This document shows positions 8,632 to 17,203 of a stretch of 64,000 nucleotides of DNA, in pieces. Numbering within the stretch: the first letter of the stretch is position 1; each line of letters opens with the position of its first letter. The notes below the pieces were generated by a model. That model had not been told where the DNA came from, did not search any database, and saw only the letters and a program-made list of their open reading frames with translations. This stretch comes from Sphingomonas zeae (GTDB lineage Bacteria > Pseudomonadota > Alphaproteobacteria > Sphingomonadales > Sphingomonadaceae): positions 310,001 to 374,000 of the forward strand of contig NZ_JACIFA010000003.1 of assembly GCF_014197135.1 (NCBI RefSeq). The letters run 5' to 3'. The translations under genes and the position numbers were made by a program.

Positions 8632-10002
8632 CTATCCCCGCATCGTCTTCGCCGCCGCCAAGGCCCGCTCACGCCCCTCGCGGTGCCCGATGATCTTGGC
8701 CGGATAGTCCTTCGGCCGACACCCGGCCTCGTCCGGATCATGGATCGCGGCGTCGCCAACGTTCTTCAACTCCGGCACCCATTGCCGGATATAGTCGCCC
8801 GCGTCGAATTTCTCCGACTGGCTGAGCGGCGCCATGATCCGGCCGAACATGTTCGAATCGATCCCCGTCCCCCCGACCCATTGCCAGTTGACCGCATTGT
8901 TCCCGTAATCGGCATCGACCAGACAGTCCCAGAACCACCGCTCCCCCTCGCGCCAGTCGATCAGCAGATGCTTGATGAGGAAGGAGGCGGCGATCATCCG
9001 CACCCGGTTGTGCATCCAGCCCGTCGCCCACAGCTGGCGCATTCCCGCGTCTACGATCGGATAGCCGGTCCGCCCCTGCTGCCATGCCGTCAGGTCGGCC
9101 TGGGCTTCCGCGCCCGTACGCCACGGCATTTTGTCAAAGGCATCACGGCCATTATGATCGGCATAATCGGGCAGCGCCATGACCACGCCATCGGTGAAGT
9201 CGCGCCATGCCAGTTCCTTGCGGAACGTCTCTGTGTCACCGTGCCGGGCTAGCGAATGCCAGACCGCGCGCACGGAAATTTCTCCGAAATGGAGATGGGG
9301 GGACAGCCGCGAGCTGCCTTCCTCTGACGGCATGTTGCGCGCGGTATCATAAGCAACGGCTTTCTCGCCGAATTCTGCCATTCGTTCCCGCGCCGTCGCC
9401 TCGCCCGGTATCCAGTCCTCGTCGAAGCCCGTCGACCAATCCGGTTTGGTCGGCAGTAGAGACCAGTCGGCCAACTTCTCGCTTGTCGGCCAGTGCGCAG
9501 GTGCGGTCACGGCCTTGGGTGGATCGAGCGGATATTCGGGTGGCAAATGCTCCTGCAAACCCTTCCAGAAGGCCGAATAAATGCGGAACGGCCTGCCGCT
9601 GCCCGTCGTGACAAGCTCGGGCCGCGCCAAGTGATTGCCGTCATGCAGGTTGAGGCAGTCCTCCAGCATCTGCTCCGCTCTTCGCCACCAAGGCTCATAA
9701 TGGCGGATGGCGTGAACCTCGGTCGCCCCCGACTCGTCCATCAGCGCGCGCAGGATTTCGACCGCATGGCCCCGGCGCAGGATCAACCGGCTACCCAGAT
9801 CGTCCAGATCCTTCGCAAGGGCGATCAAGCTGTGGTGCAGCCACCAGCGCTGCGCCGCGCCCATCCGCCAGTCGCCGGGACTCTCGTCATCAAGGATATA
9901 GACCGGGATGACAGGCCCCGCCCCCGCGGCCGCGACAAGAGCGGGTTGATCGTGAAGGCGGAGATCCTGGCGGAACCACAGGATCGTGGGGGATGCAGTC
10001 AT
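8632..10002 (-). CDS. phrB: deoxyribodipyrimidine photolyase
   Basis: ATG at 10002 gives 456 aa starting MTASPTILWFRQDLRLHDQPAL, the standard photolyase opening. A longer frame is open upstream but lacks family similarity. The N-terminal alpha/beta antenna domain (residues 1-130) is followed by the FAD-binding helical domain, with WRDFTDGVVMALPDY, the GRTGYPIVDAGMRQLWATGWMHNRVRM core and the DWREGERWFWDCLVDADYGNN region. It splits cyclobutane pyrimidine dimers with blue light. The gene ends seven bases before the stop of the downstream-facing histone-deacetylase-like gene region, in the same orientation, so cotranscription is likely. Confidence 0.95.
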   Translation of the reverse strand: MTASPTILWFRQDLRLHDQPALVAAAGAGPVIPVYILDDESPGDWRMGAAQRWWLHHSLIALAKDLDDLGSRLILRRGHAVEILRALMDESGATEVHAIRHYEPWWRRAEQMLEDCLNLHDGNHLARPELVTTGSGRPFRIYSAFWKGLQEHLPPEYPLDPPKAVTAPAHWPTSEKLADWSLLPTKPDWSTGFDEDWIPGEATARERMAEFGEKAVAYDTARNMPSEEGSSRLSPHLHFGEISVRAVWHSLARHGDTETFRKELAWRDFTDGVVMALPDYADHNGRDAFDKMPWRTGAEAQADLTAWQQGRTGYPIVDAGMRQLWATGWMHNRVRMIAASFLIKHLLIDWREGERWFWDCLVDADYGNNAVNWQWVGGTGIDSNMFGRIMAPLSQSEKFDAGDYIRQWVPELKNVGDAAIHDPDEAGCRPKDYPAKIIGHREGRERALAAAKTMRG

Positions 10003-10009
10003 CCAGCCG

Positions 10010-10933
10010 CTACGCCTCGATCGTCGCCGGGTTCCGACGGGACAGCTTTTCACCCAAAGTCAGGATCGCGGTCACATGCCGCTCGGCGATCGCCAGGACG
10101 TCGTCGCCATAGCCGCCACCCACCGTGCTCGCGAGCGGCAGACCACGGGCCAGCGAGAGGTTGGCGATCAGCGTCTCGCGCGCGATCAGCCCTGCCTGGG
10201 TCAGCGCCAGCCGTCCGAGCCGGTCATCGACAAAGGGATCGACCCCGGCCTGATACAGAATGATATCCGGCCGATGCTCGTCGAGAAACGGCGCCAAGGT
10301 CGCCTCGAGCTGGGCCAGATAGCCCGCATCATCGACGCCGTCGGGTAATCCGACATCCAGGGTCGAACGTGCCTTGCGAGCCGGAAAATTCTTTTCGGCA
10401 TGGATCGAATAGGTCATGATATCGGCGCGCCCGGCGGTCAGCGCGGCGGTGCCGTCGCCCTGGTGAACGTCGCAATCGATGATCGCCACCCGCCCGACGA
10501 CGCCTTGTTCGACCAGCCGCACCGCCGCCACCGCCAGGTCATTGAACACGCAATAACCCGCCCCCGTGGTCGCCAGCGCATGATGGCTGCCCCCGGCGGT
10601 GTTGGCGGCAAAGCCGTGCTTCAACGCCAGCATCGCGGCGACCCAGGTTCCCCCCGGCACCGCCCGTGCCCGATGCGCGACCTGCTCGGTGATCGGGAAG
10701 CCGATGCGCCGGGTCTTGTCGGGCGGCACCCGCGCCTCCAGCACCTCGGCGACATAATCGGGGTCGTGCACCGCCTCCAGCCAGCCGGGCGGGATCAGCT
10801 CGGGCTCGGTCCACACCACCGCGTCGCCCCGCGCGCACAGCAGGTCGCGGATCGCCCCGTTTTTGCCCCAGCGATAGGTGGAGCGGGCCGGTGCCTCGGT
10901 GACATAGGCGGGGTGATGGACGACATGGATCAT
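10010..10933 (-). CDS. histone deacetylase family protein (acetoin utilisation/acetylpolyamine amidohydrolase type)
   Basis: ATG at 10933 (MIHVVHHPAYV) gives 307 aa and has AGGGA just upstream. An ATG at 10954 (MASYLGTM...) is an alternative and would overlap the divergent gene. The zinc-dependent deacetylase fold is marked by GGSHHALATTGAGYCVFNDLAVAA (catalytic tandem His), the metal ligands in IIDCDVHQGDGTA, and YQAGVDPFVDDRLG. The C-terminal STVGGGYG loop contributes the active-site Gly. It removes acetyl groups from a small amine or a protein Lys; the substrate cannot be told. It lies upstream of phrB on the same strand with a 7-base gap. Confidence 0.9.
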   Translation of the reverse strand: MIHVVHHPAYVTEAPARSTYRWGKNGAIRDLLCARGDAVVWTEPELIPPGWLEAVHDPDYVAEVLEARVPPDKTRRIGFPITEQVAHRARAVPGGTWVAAMLALKHGFAANTAGGSHHALATTGAGYCVFNDLAVAAVRLVEQGVVGRVAIIDCDVHQGDGTAALTAGRADIMTYSIHAEKNFPARKARSTLDVGLPDGVDDAGYLAQLEATLAPFLDEHRPDIILYQAGVDPFVDDRLGRLALTQAGLIARETLIANLSLARGLPLASTVGGGYGDDVLAIAERHVTAILTLGEKLSRRNPATIEA

Positions 10934-10952
10934 CGTCCCTAGGTAGGAAGCC

Positions 10953-11927
10953 ATGACCCGTGATAGGAGGGCCACGGCCCCGCTGCCCGAACTGCGAACC
11001 GATGTCGCGCGCTTCCTGGGCTATTACAACCGTCTCCCCGGCCCGCCCCAGGAGGAATTGGGTCCCGAGACCGCCCGCCAGATGATGCGCGCCGCGCGCG
11101 ACCTGACCGATCCGCCGATCGGCGCGCTGGGCACCGACGAAACTTTCATGATCCAGGGACCAGCAGGACCGATCCCTGCGCGGCGCTTCGACCCGCGCGA
11201 GCGGCGTGGCGCGGGGCCGGTCGTGCTGTTCTTCCATGGCGGCGGCTTCGTGATCGGCGATATCGACACCCATGCGCCGCTCGCCGCCGAAGTGGCACGG
11301 GCGCTCGACCTGCCAGTGGTGTCGGTCGGTTACCGGCTGGCGCCCGAACATCCCTGGCCCGCCGCGCCCGATGATTGCGAGGCAGCGGCCCGCTGGCTGG
11401 CCGGACAGCCCGACACGACCGCGTTGATCGTCGCGGGCGACAGTGCGGGCGGCACGCTCGCCACCGTGACGGCCATGGCGTTGCGCGACCGACCCGCTAC
11501 CGTCCCGGTTATCGGGCAAGGGCTGCTCTATCCCGCCACCGACATGGCCCGCGCCCATCCGTCGCTGCGGGATTTTGCCGAGGGCTATTTCCTGACCCGC
11601 GCGATGCTCGACTGGTTCGTCGCCTGCTACGCCGCCGATCTGGGCGATGTGCGCGCGGCACCGATGCGCGGCGAACTGGCCGGGATGCCGCCCGCCGTCA
11701 TCATGACTGCCGAATGCGATCCGATCCGCGACCAGGGCCGCGCCTATGCCGCCGCGCTGGCAAAGGCTGGCGTCGCCGTCATTTTCCGCGAGGCGCGGGG
11801 CACGATCCACGGCTTTGCGACGCTGCGCAAGGCGATCCCCTCCGGCGTGGGGGATCTCGCCGCTTTCCTGCTTGCCTTGAAGGCCGCGATCGTGGAGGCG
11901 CAGGGCATCGGCCAGATGGGACAATGA
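10953..11927 (+). CDS. alpha/beta hydrolase of the hormone-sensitive-lipase family
   Basis: This 324-aa esterase carries the oxyanion motif HGGGFVIGDIDTHAPLA near residue 90 and the nucleophile elbow GDSAGG near residue 164. The Asp is in ECDPIRDQG and the His in GTIHGFATLRKAI. These define the HSL group (bacterial family IV) of cytoplasmic short-acyl carboxylesterases. Its start is back-to-back with the histone-deacetylase-like gene. Its stop overlaps the rppH start (ATGA). The natural substrate is not predictable. Confidence 0.9.
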   Translation: MTRDRRATAPLPELRTDVARFLGYYNRLPGPPQEELGPETARQMMRAARDLTDPPIGALGTDETFMIQGPAGPIPARRFDPRERRGAGPVVLFFHGGGFVIGDIDTHAPLAAEVARALDLPVVSVGYRLAPEHPWPAAPDDCEAAARWLAGQPDTTALIVAGDSAGGTLATVTAMALRDRPATVPVIGQGLLYPATDMARAHPSLRDFAEGYFLTRAMLDWFVACYAADLGDVRAAPMRGELAGMPPAVIMTAECDPIRDQGRAYAAALAKAGVAVIFREARGTIHGFATLRKAIPSGVGDLAAFLLALKAAIVEAQGIGQMGQ

Positions 11928-12445
11928 TGATGACCGACCTTCCCTATCGCCCCTGTGCGGGCGTCATCCTGATGAACCGCGACGGCCGGGTCTTTGTTGG
12001 CCAGCGGATCGATTCGACGCTGGAGGCTTGGCAGCTTCCGCAAGGCGGCATCGACCCCGGCGAGGATGCCGATGCCGCCGCCCTGCGCGAATTGTTCGAG
12101 GAAACCGGCGTCACCGCCGACAAGGTCGAACTGATCGCCCGTGCGCCGCACGAACTGACCTATGACCTGCCCGAGGACATGATCGGCAAGGTCTGGAAGG
12201 GCAAGTGGCGCGGCCAGCGGCAGAACTGGTTCCTCTATCGCTTCCTGGGCGAGGATAGCGAAATCCGCATCGACACTGATCACCCAGAATTCCGCGCCTG
12301 GCGCTGGGCCGAGCCGGAGACGCTGCCCGCGATGATCGTGCCGTTCAAGAAGGCGCTGTACGAGGAACTGCTGGTCGTCTTCGCGGCGCACTTCACCGCA
12401 CCGCATGGGGACGCGGCGGTATCGGTCGACGGGGTGAAGGGCTAA
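11924..12445 (+). CDS. rppH: RNA pyrophosphohydrolase
   Basis: This 173-aa protein has three consecutive in-frame ATGs (11924, 11927, 11930), so the true start is ambiguous by two residues. The opening LPYRPCAGVILMNRDGRVFVGQR and the Nudix box GGIDPGEDADAAALRELFEETG are the RppH pattern. The AWQLPQGG and KGKWRGQRQNWFLYRF segments are diagnostic against other Nudix enzymes. It removes 5' pyrophosphate from mRNA and thereby triggers RNase E decay. It is coupled to the upstream hydrolase by a 4-base overlap. Confidence 0.93.
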   Translation: MMMTDLPYRPCAGVILMNRDGRVFVGQRIDSTLEAWQLPQGGIDPGEDADAAALRELFEETGVTADKVELIARAPHELTYDLPEDMIGKVWKGKWRGQRQNWFLYRFLGEDSEIRIDTDHPEFRAWRWAEPETLPAMIVPFKKALYEELLVVFAAHFTAPHGDAAVSVDGVKG

Positions 12446-12456
12446 GGCACCCGACC

Positions 12457-13368
12457 ATGAAGACGCGGCTGCTCCTGATCCCGATGGCGCTGGGCCTGCT
12501 TGCCAATGCCGAGCCCAATGACCCAGACCCCGCGCTGATCCCGCCCCAGATCCGCGCGATGCTGGAGGCCGCGATCGCCAGCGGCAATGAGAACGACATC
12601 ACCACCGTCGTCCGCTATGCCCGCAACGCCGTGCCCGAGGCCGCCGATGCGATCGACGCGATGGCCGATGTTTGGCGCGACGAAAAGACCGCCAGCCGCA
12701 GCCGGACCCTGCGCGAGGCGACCTTCTTCGACCTGTGGCATGGCCGCATCGAGCTGGGCGGCTTTGCGACCACGGGCAACAGTCAGAATATCGGCCTGAC
12801 CGGCATCATCGACCTGACGCGCGAAGGGCTGCGCTGGCGGCACAAGGTCCATCTGCAAGGCGATTATCAGGAAAGCGCGAGCATCGTCAGCCGCGAACAT
12901 TATGTCGTGTCCTACGAACCGAACTTCAAACTGAACGCCAACAACTATGTCTATGGCGCGGCGCAATATGAAAGCGACCGTTTCCTGGGCTATTTCAACC
13001 GTTTCTCCGCGTCGGGCGGCGCGGGCTACAGCGCCATCCGCAAGCCGCGCATGACCCTGGACGTCGAACTCGGCCCGGCCTTCCGGCACACCGAGTTCAC
13101 CGACGGTCGGATCGAAAGCGCATTGGCCGCGCGTGGCAACCTGAACTTCGTCTGGAAGCTGACCCCGGCCATGTCGTTCAACCAGAACGCCTCGGCCTAT
13201 GTGCAGAAGTTCAACAGCACGGTCAGCACCAATTCGGCGCTGAACGCCAAGCTGTTCGGTCCTCTGTCGGCGGCGCTGTCCTACAATGTCCAATATGAAA
13301 GCGAGCCGCCGCTGGGTCGCCGGACGACTGATACGATCACCCGCGCCTCGGTGGTGTACAGCTTCTAA
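12457..13368 (+). CDS. DUF481 outer-membrane beta-barrel protein
   Basis: This 303-aa protein starts MKTRLLLIPMALGLLANAEP, a short signal peptide. After a helical segment (residues 30-90) come amphipathic strands typical of the DUF481/YdiY family: GRIELGGFATTGNSQNIGLTGI, LRWRHKVHLQGDYQES and repeated alternating-polarity strands. It ends in aromatic VVYSF, the usual C-terminal outer-membrane signature. The family is described as salt-induced outer membrane protein, with the role unclear. It starts 11 bases after rppH and may be cotranscribed with it. Confidence 0.85.
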   Translation: MKTRLLLIPMALGLLANAEPNDPDPALIPPQIRAMLEAAIASGNENDITTVVRYARNAVPEAADAIDAMADVWRDEKTASRSRTLREATFFDLWHGRIELGGFATTGNSQNIGLTGIIDLTREGLRWRHKVHLQGDYQESASIVSREHYVVSYEPNFKLNANNYVYGAAQYESDRFLGYFNRFSASGGAGYSAIRKPRMTLDVELGPAFRHTEFTDGRIESALAARGNLNFVWKLTPAMSFNQNASAYVQKFNSTVSTNSALNAKLFGPLSAALSYNVQYESEPPLGRRTTDTITRASVVYSF

Positions 13369-13395
13369 TTTCGGCGGCGGGGTTCACCTTTGCCG

Positions 13396-13426
13396 TCTCC
13401 ATGGCCTAGGTTGTCGGCCATGGAGA
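13396..13426 (+). promoter_or_regulatory. hairpin enclosing the M20 hydrolase start codon
   Basis: TCTCCATGGCC and GGCCATGGAGA form a perfect 11-bp stem around a 9-base loop. The ATG at 13420 lies inside the 3' arm, and no obvious Shine-Dalgarno sequence precedes it. The structure could hide the start codon, or act as a 3'-end hairpin for the DUF481 gene. Confidence 0.55.
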
Positions 13427-14622
13427 GACTGAACACGATCGAGCGGGACGCCGTAGCGTCCGCCGCCGCTTATCCCATGCTGCCGCTGGTGGAGGACTGG
13501 GCCGCGATCAACAGCGGGACGCGCAACCTTGCCGGGCTGGCGACGATGGCCGACCGGCTGGCCGAGCATTTCGGGTCGCTGCCGGGTAAGCTGACCATGG
13601 TGGAGCCGGAGCCGGTCGAGCGGATCGGCCGTGACGGAAGCCCCGCCCCACTAGCGCATGGCCGCCACCTACTGCTGTCCGTCCGCCCCAACGCACCCCG
13701 ACGGATGCTGTTCACCGGCCATATGGACACGGTCTATCCGGTCGATCATCCCTTTCAGACGGTGACGCGGCTCGATGACAACCGGCTCGGCGGACCGGGC
13801 GTGGCCGACATGAAAGGCGGGCTAGCGGTGCTCCTTTCTGCGCTGACCGCCGTGGAGGCGAGCCCGGCGGCCGAGCGGTTCGGCTATGACGTGCTCATCA
13901 ACTCGGACGAGGAAACGGGCTCAGCCTCCTCCGCCGCGTTGATCGCGAAATCCGCAAGTGGCAAGGTCGCGGCGCTGACCTATGAACCGGCGCTGCCCGA
14001 CGGCACGCTGGCAGGCGCGCGGGGCGGCACGGGCAATTTCACGATCGTCGTGCGCGGACGCAGCGCCCATGCTGGCCGCAATCCCGAAGAGGGCCGCAAC
14101 GCCATCGTCGCCGCCGCCCGGATCACGCTGGAACTGTCGCAGCTTGCCGCCGACGACATCACCGTCAATCCGGCGCGGATCGACGGCGGCGGGCCGAACA
14201 ATGTCGTGCCCGATCTGGCGGTGCTGCACGTCAATTTCCGCCCCCGCGCGCTGGCCGCGATCGAGCGCACCGGCGCGGCGATGAAGGCCATCGCCGAGCG
14301 GATCGCCGCCGAGCATGACGTAAGCGTCGAGGTGCATGGCAGCTTCAACCGCCCGCCCAAACCGATCGACACCGGCGCCGCCGCGCTATTCGAGACGGTG
14401 CGAAGCGCAGGTGCCGATCTGGGCCTGTCCATCGGCTGGCGGGCGACCGGCGGGGTGTGCGACGGCAACAATATCGCGGCGGCGGGGGTGCCCGTTGTCG
14501 ACACCATGGGCGTGCGCGGCGGCGCGATCCATTCGGCAGACGAATATATGCTGATCGACAGCCTGCCCGAACGCGCGGGCTTGTCCACGCTGACCATCCT
14601 GCGCATCATCGGTGCCGCATGA
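13420..14622 (+). CDS. M20 family metallohydrolase linked to arginine succinyl pathway
   Basis: This 400-aa enzyme is of the ArgE/DapE/CPG2 class. The metal-ligand motifs are GHMDTVYPVDHPFQ (His-x-Asp), GPGVADMKGG (bridging Asp), NSDEETGS (catalytic Glu plus ligand Glu) and the C-terminal His in GAIHSADEYM. It lacks a signal peptide, so it is cytoplasmic. Its stop overlaps astA (ATGA), and astA overlaps astB, so it belongs to the AST cassette. The family hydrolyses amide bonds of N-acylated amino acids. A role in desuccinylation, normally done by the unrelated AstE, is an attractive inference and not shown. The start codon lies in a strong hairpin. Confidence 0.85.
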   Translation: MERLNTIERDAVASAAAYPMLPLVEDWAAINSGTRNLAGLATMADRLAEHFGSLPGKLTMVEPEPVERIGRDGSPAPLAHGRHLLLSVRPNAPRRMLFTGHMDTVYPVDHPFQTVTRLDDNRLGGPGVADMKGGLAVLLSALTAVEASPAAERFGYDVLINSDEETGSASSAALIAKSASGKVAALTYEPALPDGTLAGARGGTGNFTIVVRGRSAHAGRNPEEGRNAIVAAARITLELSQLAADDITVNPARIDGGGPNNVVPDLAVLHVNFRPRALAAIERTGAAMKAIAERIAAEHDVSVEVHGSFNRPPKPIDTGAAALFETVRSAGADLGLSIGWRATGGVCDGNNIAAAGVPVVDTMGVRGGAIHSADEYMLIDSLPERAGLSTLTILRIIGAA

Positions 14623-15638
14623 ACAGCTTTTGCATCCGCCCCGCGGTCGATAGCGACCTTCGCCACCTGTATGAAATGGCCAAGCTCACCGGCGGCGGCT
14701 TCACCAACCTGCCCCCCGACCGCCGCGCGCTGACCGCCAAACTGGCGCGCAGTCATGACGCCTTTGCGGGCGACGGCGATGGCAAGGTAAAGGACGAGCT
14801 GTTCGTCCTGATGCTGGAGGACCGTGCGACCGGCGAGGTACGCGGCACCTGCCAGATCTTCACCCATGTCGGCCAGAAGCACCCCTTCTACAGCTATCGC
14901 ATCGGCACGCTGACCCAGCATAGCCGCGAGCTGGACCGCACCTTCCGCGCGGAAATGTTGTCCCTGACCACCGATCTTGAGGGCGCGAGCGAGGTTGGCG
15001 GCCTGTTCCTGCATCCCGGCGAGCGCGCGGGAGGGCTAGGCCTTTTGCTGGCGCGCAGCCGCTACCTCTTCATGCGCGCCAACCGGCCGCGCTTCGCCGA
15101 CCGGGTGCTGGCCGAGCTGCGCGGCGTTATTGACGAAGCGGGGGGATCGCCCTTCTGGGACGGGCTGGCCGGGCGCTTCTTCGGCATGAATTTCCAGCAG
15201 GCCGACGAGTTCAATGCGATCCACGGGCATCAGTTCATCGCCGACCTGATGCCCAAGCACCCGATATACACCGCGATGCTGACCGAGACGGCGCGCGCTG
15301 CGATCGGCCTGCCCCACCCATCGGGCCGGGCGGCGATGCGGATGCTGGAGAATGAGGGTTTCGCCTTCGAGCATTATATCGACATCTTCGACGGCGGCCC
15401 GACCATGACCGCGCGCACCGATCAGGTGCGGACCATCCGCGATGCGCGTGAGAGCCGGGTCGTCGGGATCGAAGCGCAGCCGGGACGCGAGGCCCTGGTC
15501 GCGGTCGGGAAACTGACCGACTTCCGCTGTGCGCTCGGGGAAATTCGGGAAGGCGATGACGGGATCATCGTCTCCGAGGATACGGCACGGACGCTCGATC
15601 TGACGATCGATGACACCGTCCTTCACATCGATCGGTGA
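14619..15638 (+). CDS. astA: arginine N-succinyltransferase
   Basis: This 339-aa enzyme transfers succinyl from succinyl-CoA to the alpha-amino group of arginine, the first step of the AST catabolic route. The opening IRPAVDSDLRHLYEMAKLTGGGFTNLPPDR is the conserved AstA start. HPFYSYRIGTLTQHSREL, GLFLHPGERAGGLGLLLARSRYLFM and the FFGMNFQQADEFNA segment follow. Length is standard. The C-terminus is a typical beta-rich AstA tail. It is flanked by 4-base overlaps with the M20 hydrolase and astB. Confidence 0.95.
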   Translation: MNSFCIRPAVDSDLRHLYEMAKLTGGGFTNLPPDRRALTAKLARSHDAFAGDGDGKVKDELFVLMLEDRATGEVRGTCQIFTHVGQKHPFYSYRIGTLTQHSRELDRTFRAEMLSLTTDLEGASEVGGLFLHPGERAGGLGLLLARSRYLFMRANRPRFADRVLAELRGVIDEAGGSPFWDGLAGRFFGMNFQQADEFNAIHGHQFIADLMPKHPIYTAMLTETARAAIGLPHPSGRAAMRMLENEGFAFEHYIDIFDGGPTMTARTDQVRTIRDARESRVVGIEAQPGREALVAVGKLTDFRCALGEIREGDDGIIVSEDTARTLDLTIDDTVLHIDR

Positions 15639-16897
15639 GTATGATGCTGAGAGAAATCAACTTCGACGGCATCATCGGGCCAAGCCACAATTATGCGGGC
15701 CTCAGCCACGGCAATCTCGCCGCCACGCGCAATGCGGGCAAGACCTCGCACCCCCGCGCCGCCGCGCTACAGGGAATCGCCAAGATGCGGGCGAACCTCG
15801 ATCTGGGGCTGGTTCAGGGTATCCTCCTGCCGCATCCCCGGCCGGACCATGATTGGCTGAAGCGGCTCTCGACCGATTATGAAAGCGCCTCCCCCGTGCT
15901 GAAGGCGCAGGCGCTGTCGGCCTCGGCCATGTGGGCGGCCAATGCCGCAACGGTCTCGCCTGCGCCCGACGCTCGTGATGGGCGCTGCCACCTGACCGTG
16001 GCCAATCTGCTGACCATGCCGCATCGCAGCCATGAGTGGCCTGCGACCCTGGCGCAGTTGCGGATGATCTTCGCCGACCCGGCCTTCATCGTCCATTCGC
16101 CGGTGCCCGCTCCATCCGGCGACGAGGGCGCGGCCAATCACATGCGGCTGTGCAGTGGACACGACCATCCCGGCGTCGAGGTCTTCGTCTATGGTGAGGG
16201 CGGCGGCCCCTTTCCCGCCCGCCAGCATCGTCAGGCGTGCGAGACAGTCGCGCGCGCCCACCGCCTGTCGCCCGACCGCGTGCTCTTCGTCCGCCAGTCG
16301 GACGCGGCGATCGCGGCGGGGGCCTTCCATAATGACGTGGTCGCTGTCGCCAATGAACGCGTGCTGTTCGCGCACGAACAGGCCTTTGCCGATTGCGAGC
16401 AGCTTTATGCCGACCTCCGCACCCTGATGCCCGATGTCGAGATCGTCGAGGTGCCCGCCGATCGGGTGAGCCTGGGAGATGCGATCGCCTCCTATTTGTT
16501 CAACGCACAGCTGGTGACACCGCCCGGGGGTGAGCCGACGCTGATCCTGCCGCAGGAAGCGCGCGACAATGGCCCCGTCTGGTCTTGGCTTCAGGATCAT
16601 GTCGCGGGCAACGGCCCGATCCGGCGGCTGGAGATCGTGAACGTCCGCGAATCGATGGCCAATGGCGGCGGGCCAGCCTGTCTGCGCCTGCGCGTCGTCG
16701 CCGACCCGGCGACCATCGACCCGCGCTTTCTGGTCGACCATGCCCGGCTCGACCGCATCGCCGCCGTGATCGAGGCGCATTGGCCCGAGGCGATCGATCC
16801 GACCGAGATCGGCGATCCGGCCCTGATCGCAACGATCGAGGCGGCGCGAACCGCCCTTCTAAGCGAGCTCGACTGTCTCAATTTGGCAAGCGTTTGA
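15635..16897 (+). CDS. astB: N-succinylarginine dihydrolase
   Basis: This 420-aa member of the amidinotransferase superfamily converts N2-succinylarginine to succinylornithine, releasing CO2 and two ammonia. Visible signatures are EINFDGIIGPSHNYAGLSHGNLAAT, LPHPRPDHDWL, the GAFHNDVVAVANERVLFAHEQAF region with the active-site His, and the C-terminal NGGGPACLRLRVV with the catalytic Cys. A GTG at 15635 overlaps the astA stop; ATGs at 15641 and 15644 are alternatives closer to the usual family start. astC and astD are not in the window. Confidence 0.95.
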   Translation: MSMMLREINFDGIIGPSHNYAGLSHGNLAATRNAGKTSHPRAAALQGIAKMRANLDLGLVQGILLPHPRPDHDWLKRLSTDYESASPVLKAQALSASAMWAANAATVSPAPDARDGRCHLTVANLLTMPHRSHEWPATLAQLRMIFADPAFIVHSPVPAPSGDEGAANHMRLCSGHDHPGVEVFVYGEGGGPFPARQHRQACETVARAHRLSPDRVLFVRQSDAAIAAGAFHNDVVAVANERVLFAHEQAFADCEQLYADLRTLMPDVEIVEVPADRVSLGDAIASYLFNAQLVTPPGGEPTLILPQEARDNGPVWSWLQDHVAGNGPIRRLEIVNVRESMANGGGPACLRLRVVADPATIDPRFLVDHARLDRIAAVIEAHWPEAIDPTEIGDPALIATIEAARTALLSELDCLNLASV

Positions 16898-16935
16898 CCC
16901 TTGGCGGCGGGGCGATCCGGTGGTGTAACCACGTC

Positions 16936-17154
16936 ATGTGGTCCCGCCTGGTCGCCCTGTTCACGATCAAGTCGAAGTTCGAGGCTTTCCTGGTCATCTA
17001 TGGCCTGGGCCTGGGGGCGGTCGAGCGGGGGATGCATTATCTGACCGCTTATCCGGGAATGGCCGGAAAGATCCTGTTCGCCGCCTGCCCTATTGCCGTG
17101 TTCATGGCGGGCGCGCGCATCCTGGACTCGCTGGAGCGGGACTATCGCGATTGA
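16936..17154 (+). CDS. small membrane protein, 72 aa, unknown function
   Basis: [20 protein letters not shown] opens a 72-aa frame with two hydrophobic stretches (about residues 16-32 and 45-58) and a charged end ([11 protein letters not shown]). The [21 protein letters not shown] pattern looks conserved in sphingomonads, but I know no function. It sits between astB (38 bases upstream) and cysD (49 bases downstream) in the same direction and may share either transcript. Confidence 0.7.
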   Translation: MWSRLVALFTIKSKFEAFLVIYGLGLGAVERGMHYLTAYPGMAGKILFAACPIAVFMAGARILDSLERDYRD

Positions 17155-17157
17155 CAG

Positions 17158-17193
17158 GATAAGTTGGTCGCACGGTTCGCTGGCGACATTATC
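17158..17193 (+). promoter_or_regulatory. imperfect dyad before cysD
   Basis: GATAAgttgGTCGC and GCGACaTTATC are interrupted inverted halves ending 10 bases before the cysD ATG. They could be a regulator site or an RNA hairpin next to the ribosome-binding region. Confidence 0.25.
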
Positions 17194-17203
17194 TGACAAT
17201 CCG

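Noticed and set aside
10539..11924. 461-codon open frame opposite the HSL-type esterase gene
   Set aside because: Antisense over most of its length; composition is not protein-like.
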